DNA of 64,000 nucleotides from Salipiger pallidus (GTDB taxonomy: Bacteria > Pseudomonadota > Alphaproteobacteria > Rhodobacterales > Rhodobacteraceae). A program made the position numbers and the translations under genes. The DNA lies in assembly GCF_014643635.1 (NCBI RefSeq), contig NZ_BMJV01000009.1, positions 1 to 64,000 on the forward strand, read 5' to 3'. The notes beneath the pieces were generated by a model that saw nothing but the letters and a program-made list of their open reading frames with translations, was not told where the DNA came from and searched no databases. Shown here in pieces: positions 1-8,849 of this stretch; positions within the stretch are counted from its first letter, which is position 1, and the number at the start of each line of letters is the position of its first letter.

Positions 1-143
1 ACAATGCTAACCTTCTCCATGGACGCTTCCTCCTCGTAGCGAATTTCGACACCGCTACCTTGGCACAGCGATGCCGTGAGGGGGCGTCCACACCATCAAG
101 AGGGGAACAACAGGTTCAGTGGCTGCCCGGAGATCGTGGCTCA

Positions 144-383
144 AATACCGACTGGTTCAGGGAAGCCTCGCGAGACAAGAAGATATGCCCATGCAACCCG
201 GGCCGAACGAGACGGAAAACGCCCATACGGTACGCCAGGCACAGCCCCGGACGCCGCAACCGGATCGAGATCATGTTCAGCGCGCTCATGGACTGGAGCA
301 GAGTTGCGACCCGTTCTGACCGCGGCCCACAAACCTGCTTGCCAGCAATCACACTCATCGAGAGCGTAACCTTCTGGCTTTGA
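144..383 (+). pseudogene. IS5-family transposase, C-terminal remnant
   Basis: The frame reads as the last ~80 residues of an IS5-family (IS427-like) transposase. It keeps a 'DWFREA' block, a 'PGR..RKTP' block and the RNRIEIMF...DWSRVATR...FWL ending, which in intact relatives is RNRIEIMFGRLKDWRRVATRYDR followed by a hydrophobic tail. Several normally invariant residues are changed (FSALMDW for FGRLKDW), and no N-terminal DDE half is visible. It is therefore debris rather than an active element. No inverted repeats could be assigned, and the rest may lie left of the window. Confidence 0.72.
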
Positions 384-522
384 GCGAGAATAAGGCATGA
401 TCATAAGTCACTAAACTAAATGAACATTTCCCATATGCACATACATAACCTCAAGGCTGCACAACCGCACCGAACGGTTTTGCTTGCGGGACGGGCCATG
501 GCTCTTATAACTGGGGCTGTTC

Positions 523-645
<123 letters not shown>

Positions 646-716
646 CGTGCCACCGGCCGTCCGGGGGTGCGTGGCGAAAGCTCTGGGACCTTTTGTTGCA
701 AACGGAGGGTTCCGAA

Positions 717-1190
717 ATGACCGACCACAAAAACACCCGCATCGCCTTCATCCGTGCCCGCTGGCACGCCGACATCGTCGACCGCGCCTACGACGGCTTC
801 ATCGCCGAGGCGGACAACCTGCTGCCGGGTGCCACCACCGACGCCTACGATGTTCCCGGCGCCTTCGAGATGCCGCTGCTGGCCAAACGGCTTGCCGCCA
901 CGGGCCGCTATGACGCCGTTGTCGCCTGCGCCTTCGTCGTGGATGGTGGCATCTACCGCCATGATTTCGTCGCCGCCGCCGTGGTCGATGGTCTGATGGA
1001 AGCGCAGATGACCACCGATGTTCCGGTGTTCTCGGTCTCGCTGACGCCGCACCACTACCAGGAGACCGAAGTGCACAACGCCTTCTTCTCCGAACATTTT
1101 GTCAAGAAGGGCGCCGAGGCCGCGAACGCCGTCAAGGGCGTGCTCGAGATCGCCATGCCCAAAGCTGAGCTTTCGGTGGTCAACGGCTGA
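717..1190 (+). CDS. ribH: 6,7-dimethyl-8-ribityllumazine synthase, type II (RibH2)
   Basis: Lumazine synthase (157 aa) condenses 5-amino-6-ribitylaminouracil with 3,4-dihydroxy-2-butanone 4-phosphate in riboflavin synthesis. The 'FIRARWHADIVDRAYDGF' start, 'DVPGAFEMPL', 'CAFVVDGGIYRHDFV' and 'TPHHYQE' blocks match the Brucella/Mesorhizobium RibH2 subtype (decameric) rather than the icosahedral RibH1. The ATG at 717 is chosen over an upstream TTG because AACGGAGGG precedes it by 7 bases. It stands alone behind an FMN riboswitch with no other rib gene in view, so it is probably a second, flavin-regulated lumazine synthase. A strong terminator follows. Confidence 0.95.
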   Translation: MTDHKNTRIAFIRARWHADIVDRAYDGFIAEADNLLPGATTDAYDVPGAFEMPLLAKRLAATGRYDAVVACAFVVDGGIYRHDFVAAAVVDGLMEAQMTTDVPVFSVSLTPHHYQETEVHNAFFSEHFVKKGAEAANAVKGVLEIAMPKAELSVVNG

Positions 1191-1959
1191 TCGCCCTGCC
1201 CTGACACGTTGAAGGGGCCGGGATGCTGCGCGTATCCCGGCCCCTTTTCGTTGATCGTGCCAAGATCCAGCGCGCAGCCCGCCTGGCGGCGCAAATCCGG
1301 GAGGTTGCCCCGCCAGTTGCATTCCTGCCCTCGGAAGGTGAACGAAGTCTCGTAGCCGGCGACAGCGACGTATATGCGGTTTTCCAGATTGCAGACCTTC
1401 TGGTGCAGGGCACGCCGGGCGTCACGGTTGTGATCGCCCCGCAGGGCCAGCGCGATGGCGATGTCACAGGCGTTGAACACCATGTCCGACAGGTATTCGA
1501 AGGTGGCGCAGGTCCATTCAAGCACATGGCGGCTGAGGACCGCGGCGGGGCTCGTGGCAAGGACGATGCCCGCCAGAAGCCCCCGTTGAGAGTGCTGCAG
1601 CGCGCCCGCGTCCACCCAGCGGGCAAAGGCGCCCCAGAAGATCAGCGCCATTATCAGCCCGAACAGTGCCAGCCTCAGGCGCATCGCGATGGCACGGCGC
1701 AGGCCCGGGTGCGGCTCGTGGCGGCGCATGTCGAGGCCTGGATACTGGATGGGCGCAAGCTCGTAAGCCGCGAAGGTCAGCATCCCCCCGATGCTCACGG
1801 TGATCGCGACGGTCAGGGCAGCGCCCGAGTTCGGCCAGATCAGCCACGCCCCAAGGGGGATCCCGCGAAAACAAGGGCGCAGACCCCATAAAGCAGTATT
1901 CTATACGTTTTTCTCGAGACCTGGATGTTGCGCCAGTCCCGCAGGGTTTGCCAGTTCAT
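1055..1959 (-). pseudogene. Frameshifted hypothetical membrane protein
   Basis: The reading frame opens with an ATG at 1959 behind a GAGGA ribosome site and encodes MNWQTLRDWRNIQ..., then a hydrophobic stretch ending LVFAG. After one frame change near 1862-1864 (a GGG run that looks one G short) it continues as IPLGAWLIWPNSGAALTVAI, with further hydrophobic segments. Four membrane segments are likely in the N-terminal two thirds. The family was not recognised. The frame also runs past the bidirectional terminator into antisense ribH sequence as far as 1055, so the original stop appears lost too. It is either a pseudogene or a gene with a sequencing error in the G run. The true C-terminus is probably near 1250. 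Confidence 0.6.
1212..1248 (+). terminator. Intrinsic terminator after ribH
   Basis: A perfect 13-bp stem (AAGGGGCCGGGAT / ATCCCGGCCCCTT) with a 9-base loop is followed by a short T run. It ends the ribH transcript. Reverse-strand symmetry means it could also stop the convergent membrane-protein gene. Confidence 0.85.
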
Positions 1960-2249
1960 CGAACCTGTCCTCGTCTGCGCCTGAGCGGCCATGAGACCTG
2001 CCGATCCAGGCAGGAATTTGGAGTGCTGCGGACATTTTTCGGACGCACGATCGGCATATCCAACGCGCTAAACGGGTATGTGCAGCGGGCGGCGAAACCG
2101 GTTTCGCCCCCCGCCTGCTTCAGGGACCCGATCGCGCCCATTTCTGCAAAGTCGCGATCTGCAACTGTCAAAGCGTCCGGGCCGCCCTAACTCCGGCTCA
2201 ATCCCCAAAGAATCGAAGAACCGGGGCAATCAAAGAGATAGGGACGGTT

Positions 2250-3914
2250 ATGCATGACAAGATGCCGCAGACGCGGCTATTCATATTCCCGAAGGTGCAC
2301 AGGACGGTCTTTCTCGTCTCGTCGCTGCTGATCATCGGGTTCATCATCTTCGGGGCGTTCTTCAGCGAAACCGCCGGCGACCTGTTCACCGGGATCCAGA
2401 CATGGTTCGCGGACACGCTGGGCTGGGCGCTCATCATCGAGGTAAACCTGTTCCTGATTGCAACCGTCTACCTGGCCTTCGGACCCTTCGCGGACATCCG
2501 GCTGGGCCGGATGAACGACAAGCCCGCCTATGATCTGTTCTCGTGGACGGCTATGCTGTTCTCAGCGGGGATCGGGATCGGGCTGATCTACTGGGGCGTG
2601 GCAGAGCCACTCTACCACTATTTCGCACCGCCCATCGGCGAGGCCGAAACCGCCGAGGCGGCGCGGCAGGCGATGGTCATCTCGTTCATGCACTGGGGCT
2701 TTCAGGCCTGGGCACTCTACGCCGTGATCGCGCTGGCGCTGGCCTATTTCCACTTCCGCAAGGGGCTGCCCCTGACCGTCCGCTCGGCGCTTTATCCGCT
2801 GCTGGGGGAAAAGATCTACGGGCCTTGGGGCAGTGCTGTCGATATTCTGGCCGTGTTCGGCACCATGTTCGGCATTGTCACCTCGCTGGGGCTTGGGGCA
2901 ATGCAGATCAACTCCGGGCTGGGCGAAGTGTTTGGGATCGAGCAATCGACCCTGACGCAAATCATCATCATCGCCTGCATCACCGCCGTGGCGACATTGT
3001 CGGTGGTGGCGGGACTTGATGGCGGCATCAAGCGGCTCTCGAACCTCAACATCGGTCTGAGCATGCTGTTCCTGCTGTTCATCCTGATCGCGGGGCCGAC
3101 GGTCTACATCTTTGATCTCTTCGTGCAGAGCTACGGCGATTACGTGGCGCAGCTGGTGTCCTGGGCCTTCTGGACCGAAGCCTGGCAGCCTGACGGCAGC
3201 TGGCAAAACAGCTGGACCATCTTCTATTGGGCGTGGTGGATTTCCTGGTCCCCGTTCGTGGGTGTCTTCGTGGCGCGGATTTCCAAAGGCCGGACGATCC
3301 GGGAGTTCGTGCTGGGCGTGATGCTGCTGCCGACCTCGATCATGTTCTTCTGGTTCTGCGCCTTCGGGGGCACGGCGCTCAAGATCTCGCTGGATGGCGA
3401 CCGGTCGCTGGTGGAGGCAACGCAGAACTCCTACGGCGACGCGATGTTTGCGCTGCTCGACCAGTTCCCGGGATCGACGCTGATGTCGGGCTTTGCCGTG
3501 GTGCTGATCGTGCTGTGGTTCGTGACCTCGTCGGATTCGGGGTCCTTCGTGATCGACATGCTGACTGCGGGTGGCGATGCGGATCCGCCCAAGGTGCAGC
3601 GCATCTTCTGGGCCATCACCGAGGGCGCCGTGGCGTCGGTGCTGCTGCTGGCAGGCGGGCTGAACGCGCTGCAGGCGGCGGCTGTGGTCGCGGGCTTCCC
3701 CTTCGCGGTGGTGTGCTTCTTCATCCTGATCGGGCTGTTCAAAGCGCTCAGGTGGGACACGCTGATGGTCTACCGCCACAACCAGCGCTATCGCAGCGAC
3801 GAGGAGGCGGACCATGCCATGCCGTCAGAGCTGCCGGGGGATCTCTACGGGGCTGAACCGACACCGCCTCCGGGAGTCTCTCCAGCGGCATCGCCGACGA
3901 AGCCGGCGGAATGA
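2250..3914 (+). CDS. BCCT-family betaine/choline/carnitine transporter
   Basis: Secondary transporter of 554 aa with 12 predicted membrane segments, taking up a quaternary-ammonium compatible solute (betaine, choline, carnitine or DMSP) at the inner membrane. Family marks are visible: the glycine-rich SAGIGIGLIYWGVAEP segment near residues 104-119, the WTIFYWAWWISWSPF signature near residue 323, and FVTSSDSGSFVIDML near residue 425. Length fits the short BCCT branch without a long regulatory tail. The start ATG follows a GATAGGGACGG stretch. It is monocistronic, with a terminator at 3921. Substrate cannot be fixed from sequence alone. Confidence 0.95.
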   Translation: MHDKMPQTRLFIFPKVHRTVFLVSSLLIIGFIIFGAFFSETAGDLFTGIQTWFADTLGWALIIEVNLFLIATVYLAFGPFADIRLGRMNDKPAYDLFSWTAMLFSAGIGIGLIYWGVAEPLYHYFAPPIGEAETAEAARQAMVISFMHWGFQAWALYAVIALALAYFHFRKGLPLTVRSALYPLLGEKIYGPWGSAVDILAVFGTMFGIVTSLGLGAMQINSGLGEVFGIEQSTLTQIIIIACITAVATLSVVAGLDGGIKRLSNLNIGLSMLFLLFILIAGPTVYIFDLFVQSYGDYVAQLVSWAFWTEAWQPDGSWQNSWTIFYWAWWISWSPFVGVFVARISKGRTIREFVLGVMLLPTSIMFFWFCAFGGTALKISLDGDRSLVEATQNSYGDAMFALLDQFPGSTLMSGFAVVLIVLWFVTSSDSGSFVIDMLTAGGDADPPKVQRIFWAITEGAVASVLLLAGGLNALQAAAVVAGFPFAVVCFFILIGLFKALRWDTLMVYRHNQRYRSDEEADHAMPSELPGDLYGAEPTPPPGVSPAASPTKPAE

Positions 3915-3920
3915 GTGGTG

Positions 3921-3946
3921 CGGGCCGGAGGGAGACCTCCGGCCCG
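3921..3946 (+). terminator. Terminator after the BCCT transporter
   Basis: A 10-bp perfect stem (GGGCCGGAGG / CCTCCGGCCC) with a GAGA tetraloop starts 7 bases past the stop codon. A weak T-rich tract follows. Confidence 0.7.
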
Positions 3947-3972
3947 TTCGCCTTTCGGTGACGAAGGAGGGG

Positions 3973-4365
3973 GGTGTAGAACGACGTCCCACACCTCAAG
4001 GGTTTCCACCAAGCCGGTCGGGTGGAAGACAGTTAGGTTCAGGATCACACGCAGCGAGGCAAGGTGTGCGACCGGTCGGTGAATGGTGCCGGAACCGCCA
4101 GGGCCGATGCTGTCCTCGCTCATCGCGTAGGTGACACCCACGCGCTTTGGCGGAAATTGCGGACCTGCTCGACGGTCATCTCCTCGTAACCCGTGAGATG
4201 CAGAAGACCTTAAGGCAGCATCGCGGCGTGGCCGCTCGACAGGATGAACCGGTCACGGTCGGGCCGGTCGGTATTGGCGGCGCCGGACTCGAGGTGCTTT
4301 GCGAACAGCACCGTTGCCCCGTCGACCGTGCCCATGCGAGCCTCGGGCTGGCTGATGATCGGTGC
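3973..4365 (-). pseudogene. Decayed transketolase (internal deletion, stop codon)
   Basis: Two transketolase pieces lie joined on the minus strand. The upstream piece (about 4365 to 4137) reads ...TVLFAKHLESGA..., DRDRFILSSGHAAMLP, then an in-frame TAA near 4211, and LLHLTGYEEMTVEQVRNFRQ, which is the N-terminal thiamine-diphosphate region around residues 35-90 of normal transketolase. The downstream piece, in a different frame from about 4141, reads GVTYAMSEDSIGPGGSGT then PVAHLASLRVILNLTVF, from the pyrimidine-binding domain around residue 480. About 390 codons between them are missing. An intact split transketolase lies at 33145-35027. Confidence 0.8.
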
Positions 4366-4450
4366 CCTAAGTCAGTTGGCAAGGGCGTAATGCGGGGACG
4401 ATTGCAGCCTTGGCCGCGCTTAGGGTCTGGTCGCGCATACGAGGCCTCTG

Positions 4451-4530
4451 ATTTTGTCTGGCGCTAACACACAACATCACAAACTAACACACAAAAATAA
4501 CACTATAACACATATTGTGTTGCATTTTGT
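4451..4530. promoter_or_regulatory. AT-rich operator region of the eryH operon
   Basis: This is an AT-rich island in otherwise GC-rich DNA. It contains a perfect inverted repeat AACACA-TAT-TGTGTT and several forward copies of the half-site (two of CTAACACACAA and one TAACAC). The arrangement of one palindrome with repeated half-sites is typical of SorC/DeoR-family sugar-phosphate regulator sites, and both families are encoded at 19241-20956. Assignment to either is inference. Confidence 0.5.
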
Positions 4531-4584
4531 GGATGTAACGTTAAATACATTGGCGAAAGACACGCACTTCTGAAGGGGGAATCC

Positions 4585-5349
4585 ATGCCCAAGGCCTGGA
4601 TCGGCACGAGCTGGAAAATGAACAAGACGCTGGCCGAAGGGCTGGAGTGGGCGAACGGCCTTGCCGCAGCAGACCTGTCAGACAGCATACAGAGCTTCGT
4701 CATCCCGCCCTTCACCGCCACCCGGCAGGTGAAGGAGGCGCTGTCGGATGCGCCCGTCCTCGTAGGGGCGCAGAACATGCACTGGGCCGACAAGGGCGCC
4801 TGGACCGGCGAAATCTCGGCCCCGATGCTGGTGGATTGCGGTCTCGACATCGTGGAATTGGGACATTCGGAACGCCGCGCGCATTTCGGCGAAACCGATG
4901 AGACCGTCGGCCTCAAGACTGAAAGCGCGGTGCGTCACGGACTCATCCCGCTGATCTGCATCGGCGAGACGCTGGAAGATCGTGAAAGCGGCCGTGCCGC
5001 CGAGGTGCTGGAACGCGAGGTGCGCGGTGCTCTGTCGAAGCTCGAAGGCGATCAGAAGAACGCCGAGATCTGGCTGGCCTACGAGCCGGTCTGGGCCATC
5101 GGCGAGAACGGCATCCCCGCCACCTCCGATTACGCGGATGCGCGGCAGGCCGAGATCATCGCCGTGGCCGAGGACGTGCTGGGCCGCCGCATCCCCTGCC
5201 TCTATGGCGGGTCGGTGAACCCCGGCAATTGCGAAGAGCTCATCGCCTGCCCACATATCGACGGCCTGTTCATCGGCCGCTCGGCGTGGGATGTGGCAGG
5301 CTACCTTGATATTCTCGCGCGCTGCCACGCAGTGCTCGAACAGAACTGA
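4585..5349 (+). CDS. eryH: Triose-phosphate-isomerase-like L-erythrulose-1-phosphate isomerase
   Basis: TIM-barrel isomerase of 254 aa. It keeps the TPI catalytic set: Lys in SWKMN (residue 12), His in ELGHSERR, Glu in AYEPVWAIG, and the phosphate loop YGGSVNP. Its divergent sequence and its partner rpiB-like gene 15 bases downstream match the eryH-eryI (tpiA2-rpiB) pair of Brucella and rhizobia, where EryH converts L-erythrulose 1-phosphate to D-erythrulose 4-phosphate. A housekeeping glycolytic TPI is the alternative, but the erythritol genes 10 kb away favour EryH. First gene of a four-gene operon with eryI, fbp and fba. A GAAGGGGG ribosome site precedes the ATG. Confidence 0.88.
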   Translation: MPKAWIGTSWKMNKTLAEGLEWANGLAAADLSDSIQSFVIPPFTATRQVKEALSDAPVLVGAQNMHWADKGAWTGEISAPMLVDCGLDIVELGHSERRAHFGETDETVGLKTESAVRHGLIPLICIGETLEDRESGRAAEVLEREVRGALSKLEGDQKNAEIWLAYEPVWAIGENGIPATSDYADARQAEIIAVAEDVLGRRIPCLYGGSVNPGNCEELIACPHIDGLFIGRSAWDVAGYLDILARCHAVLEQN

Positions 5350-5364
5350 ACGGAGGATTTCCCC

Positions 5365-5826
5365 ATGAAAATCGCAATCGCAGGTGACAGCGCGGGTGAA
5401 CCGCTTGCCAAGGTCCTGGCCGAGTACCTGAGCCAGAACGCCAACTACGAGGTGTCCGACATCTCGCGCGTGGATGCCGAACTCGACCCCTTCTACGCCA
5501 ACTTGTCCGACCGCGTCGCGTCGCAGGTGCTGGATGGCACCTATGACAAGGCAATCCTGTGCTGCGGAACCGGCATCGGCGTGTGCCTTGCGGCCAACAA
5601 GGTCCCCGGCATCCGTGCCGCGCAGACCCACGACACCTATTCCGCCGGCAAGGCCGCGACCTCGAACAACGCGCATATCATCACCATGGGTGCGCGGGTG
5701 ATCGGCGGCGAGCTGGCCAAGGACATCGCGGATGCGTTCCTCACCTCGTCGTTCGATCCGAACGGCAAGTCGGCAGGCAACGTGAACGCCATCGACGAGG
5801 TTGACGCCAAGTACAACAAGGCGTGA
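5365..5826 (+). CDS. eryI: RpiB/LacAB-family D-erythrulose-4-phosphate isomerase
   Basis: RpiB-fold sugar-phosphate isomerase of 153 aa. The catalytic cysteine lies in the [21 protein letters not shown] block, with the conserved [15 protein letters not shown] segment following. In erythritol-using Alphaproteobacteria this member (EryI/DerI) converts D-erythrulose 4-phosphate to D-erythrose 4-phosphate, the last step before the pentose phosphate pathway. It follows eryH by 15 bases with an ACGGAGGA ribosome site, so the two are co-translated. Ribose-5-phosphate isomerase activity is a possible alternative. A hairpin follows the stop. Confidence 0.87.
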   Translation: MKIAIAGDSAGEPLAKVLAEYLSQNANYEVSDISRVDAELDPFYANLSDRVASQVLDGTYDKAILCCGTGIGVCLAANKVPGIRAAQTHDTYSAGKAATSNNAHIITMGARVIGGELAKDIADAFLTSSFDPNGKSAGNVNAIDEVDAKYNKA

Positions 5827-5833
5827 TGCCTTC

Positions 5834-5859
5834 GGCCCGGCGTCTTCCGGCGCCGGGCC
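5834..5859 (+). terminator. Stem-loop between eryI and fbp
   Basis: A 9-bp GC stem (GGCCCGGCG / CGCCGGGCC) begins 7 bases after the eryI stop and lacks a T run. It is more likely an attenuator or mRNA-stabilising hairpin than a full terminator. The 144-base gap to fbp is the widest in this operon. Confidence 0.5.
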
Positions 5860-5970
5860 ACTCCCCTGCCCTGCCGGGGTTCGGGCCGCCCCTGCGGGGG
5901 CACCTCATTCTCCACCTCTTCATTCTGCCCCTCCAAGGGCACGTCATTTCGCCCCCGAGGTATTCCCCAC

Positions 5971-6939
5971 ATGCTGACGCTTCCCGGCGACCGTCTTCCG
6001 ACGGCCGAGATCCTGCCTGCCTGCCTTCCCGAAGACGGGCTGGGCCGCATCATCAACGCTCTTGCCCATGCCATGCCCGCCATCGCCGCGCGGCTTGCGG
6101 CGGGCAAGCTCATGGGCGATCCGGCGGCGCTGGTGGGCAACAACGAAAGCGGTGATGCGCAAAAGGCGCTGGACGTCGGCGCGCATGACCACGTGACTGC
6201 CGAGCTGCGCGGCTGCGGCGTGCGCTTCATGCTGTCCGAAGAGGCCGAAGAGGTCGAGGTCCTCGACCCGAACGGCAGCTTTGACATTGCCATCGACCCC
6301 ATCGACGGCTCCGGTTCCATCGGGATCGGCGCGCCTTTGGGGATGCTTTTCGTGATCTATCCCACGGGCCCGAAGGATTTGGCCCGTCCAGGGTCCGAGG
6401 CCGCCGCCTCGGGCTATGCCTCCTTCGGGCACAGCCTTGATTTCGGCTATGTCATCAAGGGCGCAGGGGTGAACCTCTTTACCTTCGACGGACAGGATTT
6501 CCGCATCACCAACCGCGATGTGAAGATCAAACCCACCACCTCGACCATCGCCTACAACGCTTCCAACGAACGCCACTGGGCACCGGGGCTCAAGCAATGG
6601 GCCGCGGATTTGCGCGCCGGGTCCGATGGCCCGAGGGGCCGCGATTTCAACATGCGCTGGCTGGCTGCCGCCGTGGGCGAACTGCACCGCATTCTGCTCA
6701 AGGGCGGCGCGTTCCTTTACCCCGCCGACAGCCGCCCCGGCTACGAGGGCGGCCGCCTGCGCCTTGCCTACGAGGCCGTGCCGATGGCCATGCTCATCGA
6801 GGCCGCCGGGGGCAAGGCGACCGACGGCATCAACCGCATTCTCGACCTCGTGCCGAGCACCCCGCACCAGAACATCGCCCTGGTCTTCGGCGCCTCGGAA
6901 GAGGTCGAGACCGTCGCCCGCCACCTTTCGGAGACCTGA
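5971..6939 (+). CDS. fbp: Class I fructose-1,6-bisphosphatase (possible sedoheptulose bisphosphatase)
   Basis: Sugar bisphosphatase of 322 aa, class I (CbbF/Fbp type). The metal-binding motif DPIDGSGSIGIGAPLG (residue ~110), NMRWLAAAVGELHRIL, GGAFLYPADSRP, and GGKATDGINRILDL are all in place. It is not a GlpX (class II) enzyme. It hydrolyses fructose 1,6-bisphosphate, and proteobacterial CbbF relatives also take sedoheptulose 1,7-bisphosphate. The fba start is 3 bases after its stop, so the pair is translationally coupled. No Rubisco or phosphoribulokinase gene is in the window, so a role in the Calvin cycle is not supported. Placement behind eryHI suggests handling of erythrose 4-phosphate-derived sugars. 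Confidence 0.92.
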   Translation: MLTLPGDRLPTAEILPACLPEDGLGRIINALAHAMPAIAARLAAGKLMGDPAALVGNNESGDAQKALDVGAHDHVTAELRGCGVRFMLSEEAEEVEVLDPNGSFDIAIDPIDGSGSIGIGAPLGMLFVIYPTGPKDLARPGSEAAASGYASFGHSLDFGYVIKGAGVNLFTFDGQDFRITNRDVKIKPTTSTIAYNASNERHWAPGLKQWAADLRAGSDGPRGRDFNMRWLAAAVGELHRILLKGGAFLYPADSRPGYEGGRLRLAYEAVPMAMLIEAAGGKATDGINRILDLVPSTPHQNIALVFGASEEVETVARHLSET

Positions 6940-6942
6940 CCC

Positions 6943-7977
6943 ATGGCCCGCATCACCCTTCGCCAGCTTCTCGACCATGCCGCCGAGAACAGCTACGCGG
7001 TTCCCGCCTTCAACATCTCGAACATGGAGATGGGCCTTGCCATCATGACCGCCGCCCGCGAAGCCAATGCGCCGGTGATCCTTGCCGCCTCGCGCGGGGC
7101 GCGGTCCTACGCCGGGGATCTGCTGCTGGCGCGGCTGATCGACGGGCTGGTGGAAACCTTCCCCGAGGTGCCGGTCTGCATGCATCTCGACCATGGCAAC
7201 AACCTTGCCACCTGCGCCACGGCAATCCAGAACGGCTTTACCTCCGTGATGATGGACGGCTCGCTCAAGGCCGACGGCAAGACCCCCGCCGAGTACGCCT
7301 ACAACATGGACATCACGGCCCGCGTGACCGAGATGGCCCATGCCTGCGGTGTCTCCGTCGAGGGCGAGCTTGGGGTCCTGGGATCGCTCGAGACCGGCAT
7401 GGGCGACCAGGAAGACGGCCACGGCGCCACCGAGAAGCTGTCCGAAGAGCAGCTTCTGACCGATCCCGCCGAGGCCGAGCAGTTCGTCAAGGACACCGGC
7501 GTCGATGCGCTGGCCGTGGCCATGGGCACGTCGCACGGCGCCTACAAGTTCACCCGCCAACCCGACGGCGACATCCTTGCGATGACCGTCATCGAAGAGA
7601 TCAACCGACGCCTGCCGAACACGCATCTGGTGATGCATGGCTCGTCGAGCGTCCCCGAGGATCTGCAGCAGATCATCAACAGCTACGGCGGCGACATCCG
7701 CCCCACCTGGGGCGTGCCGGTGGAAGAGATCCAGCGCGGTATCCGGTCGGGCGTGCGCAAGGTCAACATCGACACCGACAACCGCATGGCGATGACCGCC
7801 GGCGTGCGCCGGGTGCTGTCCGAGACCCCCGGCGAGTTCGATCCGCGCAAGTACCTGAAAGAGGGCTCGAAGCTGATGAAAGAGCTGTGCGTGGCGCGGT
7901 TCGAGGCCTTCGGCACGGCAGGAAATGCGGACAAGATCATGCCCCTGCCGCTCGAAGCGATGGCGGCGAAGTACTGA
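6943..7977 (+). CDS. fba: Class II fructose-bisphosphate aldolase, Calvin subtype
   Basis: Zinc aldolase of 344 aa with the CbbA-type features [18 protein letters not shown] (zinc and catalytic region), [37 protein letters not shown] and [10 protein letters not shown], plus [11 protein letters not shown]. The family condenses dihydroxyacetone phosphate with glyceraldehyde 3-phosphate, and Calvin-subtype members also accept erythrose 4-phosphate to give sedoheptulose 1,7-bisphosphate. It is last in the eryH-eryI-fbp-fba operon and followed by a terminator. Whether it works toward glycolysis or toward the seven-carbon sugar is not decided by sequence. Confidence 0.95.
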   Translation: MARITLRQLLDHAAENSYAVPAFNISNMEMGLAIMTAAREANAPVILAASRGARSYAGDLLLARLIDGLVETFPEVPVCMHLDHGNNLATCATAIQNGFTSVMMDGSLKADGKTPAEYAYNMDITARVTEMAHACGVSVEGELGVLGSLETGMGDQEDGHGATEKLSEEQLLTDPAEAEQFVKDTGVDALAVAMGTSHGAYKFTRQPDGDILAMTVIEEINRRLPNTHLVMHGSSSVPEDLQQIINSYGGDIRPTWGVPVEEIQRGIRSGVRKVNIDTDNRMAMTAGVRRVLSETPGEFDPRKYLKEGSKLMKELCVARFEAFGTAGNADKIMPLPLEAMAAKY

Positions 7978-8013
7978 ACGCCTCCGGCGGGCGTATTTTT
8001 AAAGAGAAGAGAA

Positions 8014-8054
8014 AAGGGGGGCGCGATCCGGTGGGGCACGCCCCCCCTTGTCAT
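8014..8054 (+). terminator. Terminator after fba
   Basis: AAGGGGGGCG pairs with CGCCCCCCCTT (one bulged C) across a 15-base loop, followed by TTGTCATTTT. It starts 36 bases after the fba stop. Confidence 0.7.
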
Positions 8055-8177
8055 TTTAAGCACGGTTTTTCGGGGCGCGAGCAGCTCGGTCTGGTCGCCG
8101 CTCGTGATCGCTGCGCCGGTCTGTCGGGCCGGTCTGTAGGGCCGGTCTGTCGAGGGCCGCGCCCGGGACATGCCTGC

Positions 8178-8745
8178 TCAGGCGCGCGGCAGGCGGGTGC
8201 TCTGTCGCCCATGTTCGTCGAGCGTCGCGGGCTGAGGCCACGCAACAAGGGCGGCGCGGCGGGCGGGCCAGTCGGCGCGCAGGATCAAGAACCAGGCGAT
8301 GTGGCGCTGGTGCCCCTTGCCCACGGCAGTGCAGAGTTGCGCCACGTCCCCTCCTGGGTGAAGCCGAGGGTCTCGGCGGCGCGTTAAGGGCGGGAGTTCT
8401 GGGCGTGGCAGCGCCGGATAGCCCGCTCGTAGGCCAGCCAATCCAGTGCCCCGCATATCAGCTGGACGTTCGCCTCACGCCTAGCGGCGCTGCGTCGAAG
8501 GGGGACAAACCAGAAGCTGCCCATCTCGACGCTGCCGCCCCGCCGGTAGATGGCGCACAGGGACAGCCCCGCGCGCAGGTGCTTGCCTGCGTCCACGGCC
8601 CGGAAGGGCTGGCCGGATCAGGCGGGAAGGCCTTGGCGCAGCAGTCGCAGCGCCCCGAGCTGCGCGAAGGGGCCGTGGCGCAGGCAGTCGAAGCTGTCAG
8701 GCGCGGCGCTGGCAGTGGGCCAGAGCGCAGCGGTCTGGCTGTCGC
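8178..8745 (-). pseudogene. Decayed GNAT-family N-acetyltransferase
   Basis: Read across frame changes, the minus strand encodes a RimJ/RimL-like acetyltransferase. Fragments are HGPFAQLGALR, a stop codon at about 8624, AVDAGKHLRAGLS, GGSVEMGSFWFVPL, then RCHAQNSRP followed by a shift, RAAETLGFTQEGTWRNS, another shift, and the tail KGHQRHIAWFLILRADWPAR then TLDEHGRQSTRL. Intact homologues read GVIEVGHI.FSP, NAPSRRAAERLGF.FEGTFRQ, KGRNRDTAWFS..D.EWPA.RAAF and NFDADGRQR in the same order. At least two frameshifts and one stop make it non-functional. It lies in the otherwise empty gap between fba and the GST gene. Confidence 0.75.
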
Positions 8746-8849
8746 TCTGACGGCAGGATCGTGCAATGGCGAGCCTGTTTTGGTCCGTGGTTAGGCCCGT
8801 GGTTAGGCATGGTCCAATGGATGCGCGGTTGGCGTGCCAAGATCACGGG

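Noticed and set aside
5971-6939. GlpX (class II) fructose bisphosphatase
   Set aside because: The DPIDGSGSIGIG, NMRWLAAAVGELHRIL and GGKATDGINRILDL blocks are those of class I enzymes.
5944-7638. A 560-codon minus-strand frame opposite fbp and fba
   Set aside because: A shadow of the two enzymes on the other strand, with no recognisable domain.
5971-7977. Calvin-cycle operon fragment
   Set aside because: fbp and fba resemble cbbF/cbbA, but no Rubisco, phosphoribulokinase or CbbR gene is present and the neighbours are tetrose isomerases.
8785-8812. Short tandem repeat CCGTGGTTAGG
   Set aside because: Only two adjacent copies, at the edge of a decayed gene, with no sign of a CRISPR or iteron array.
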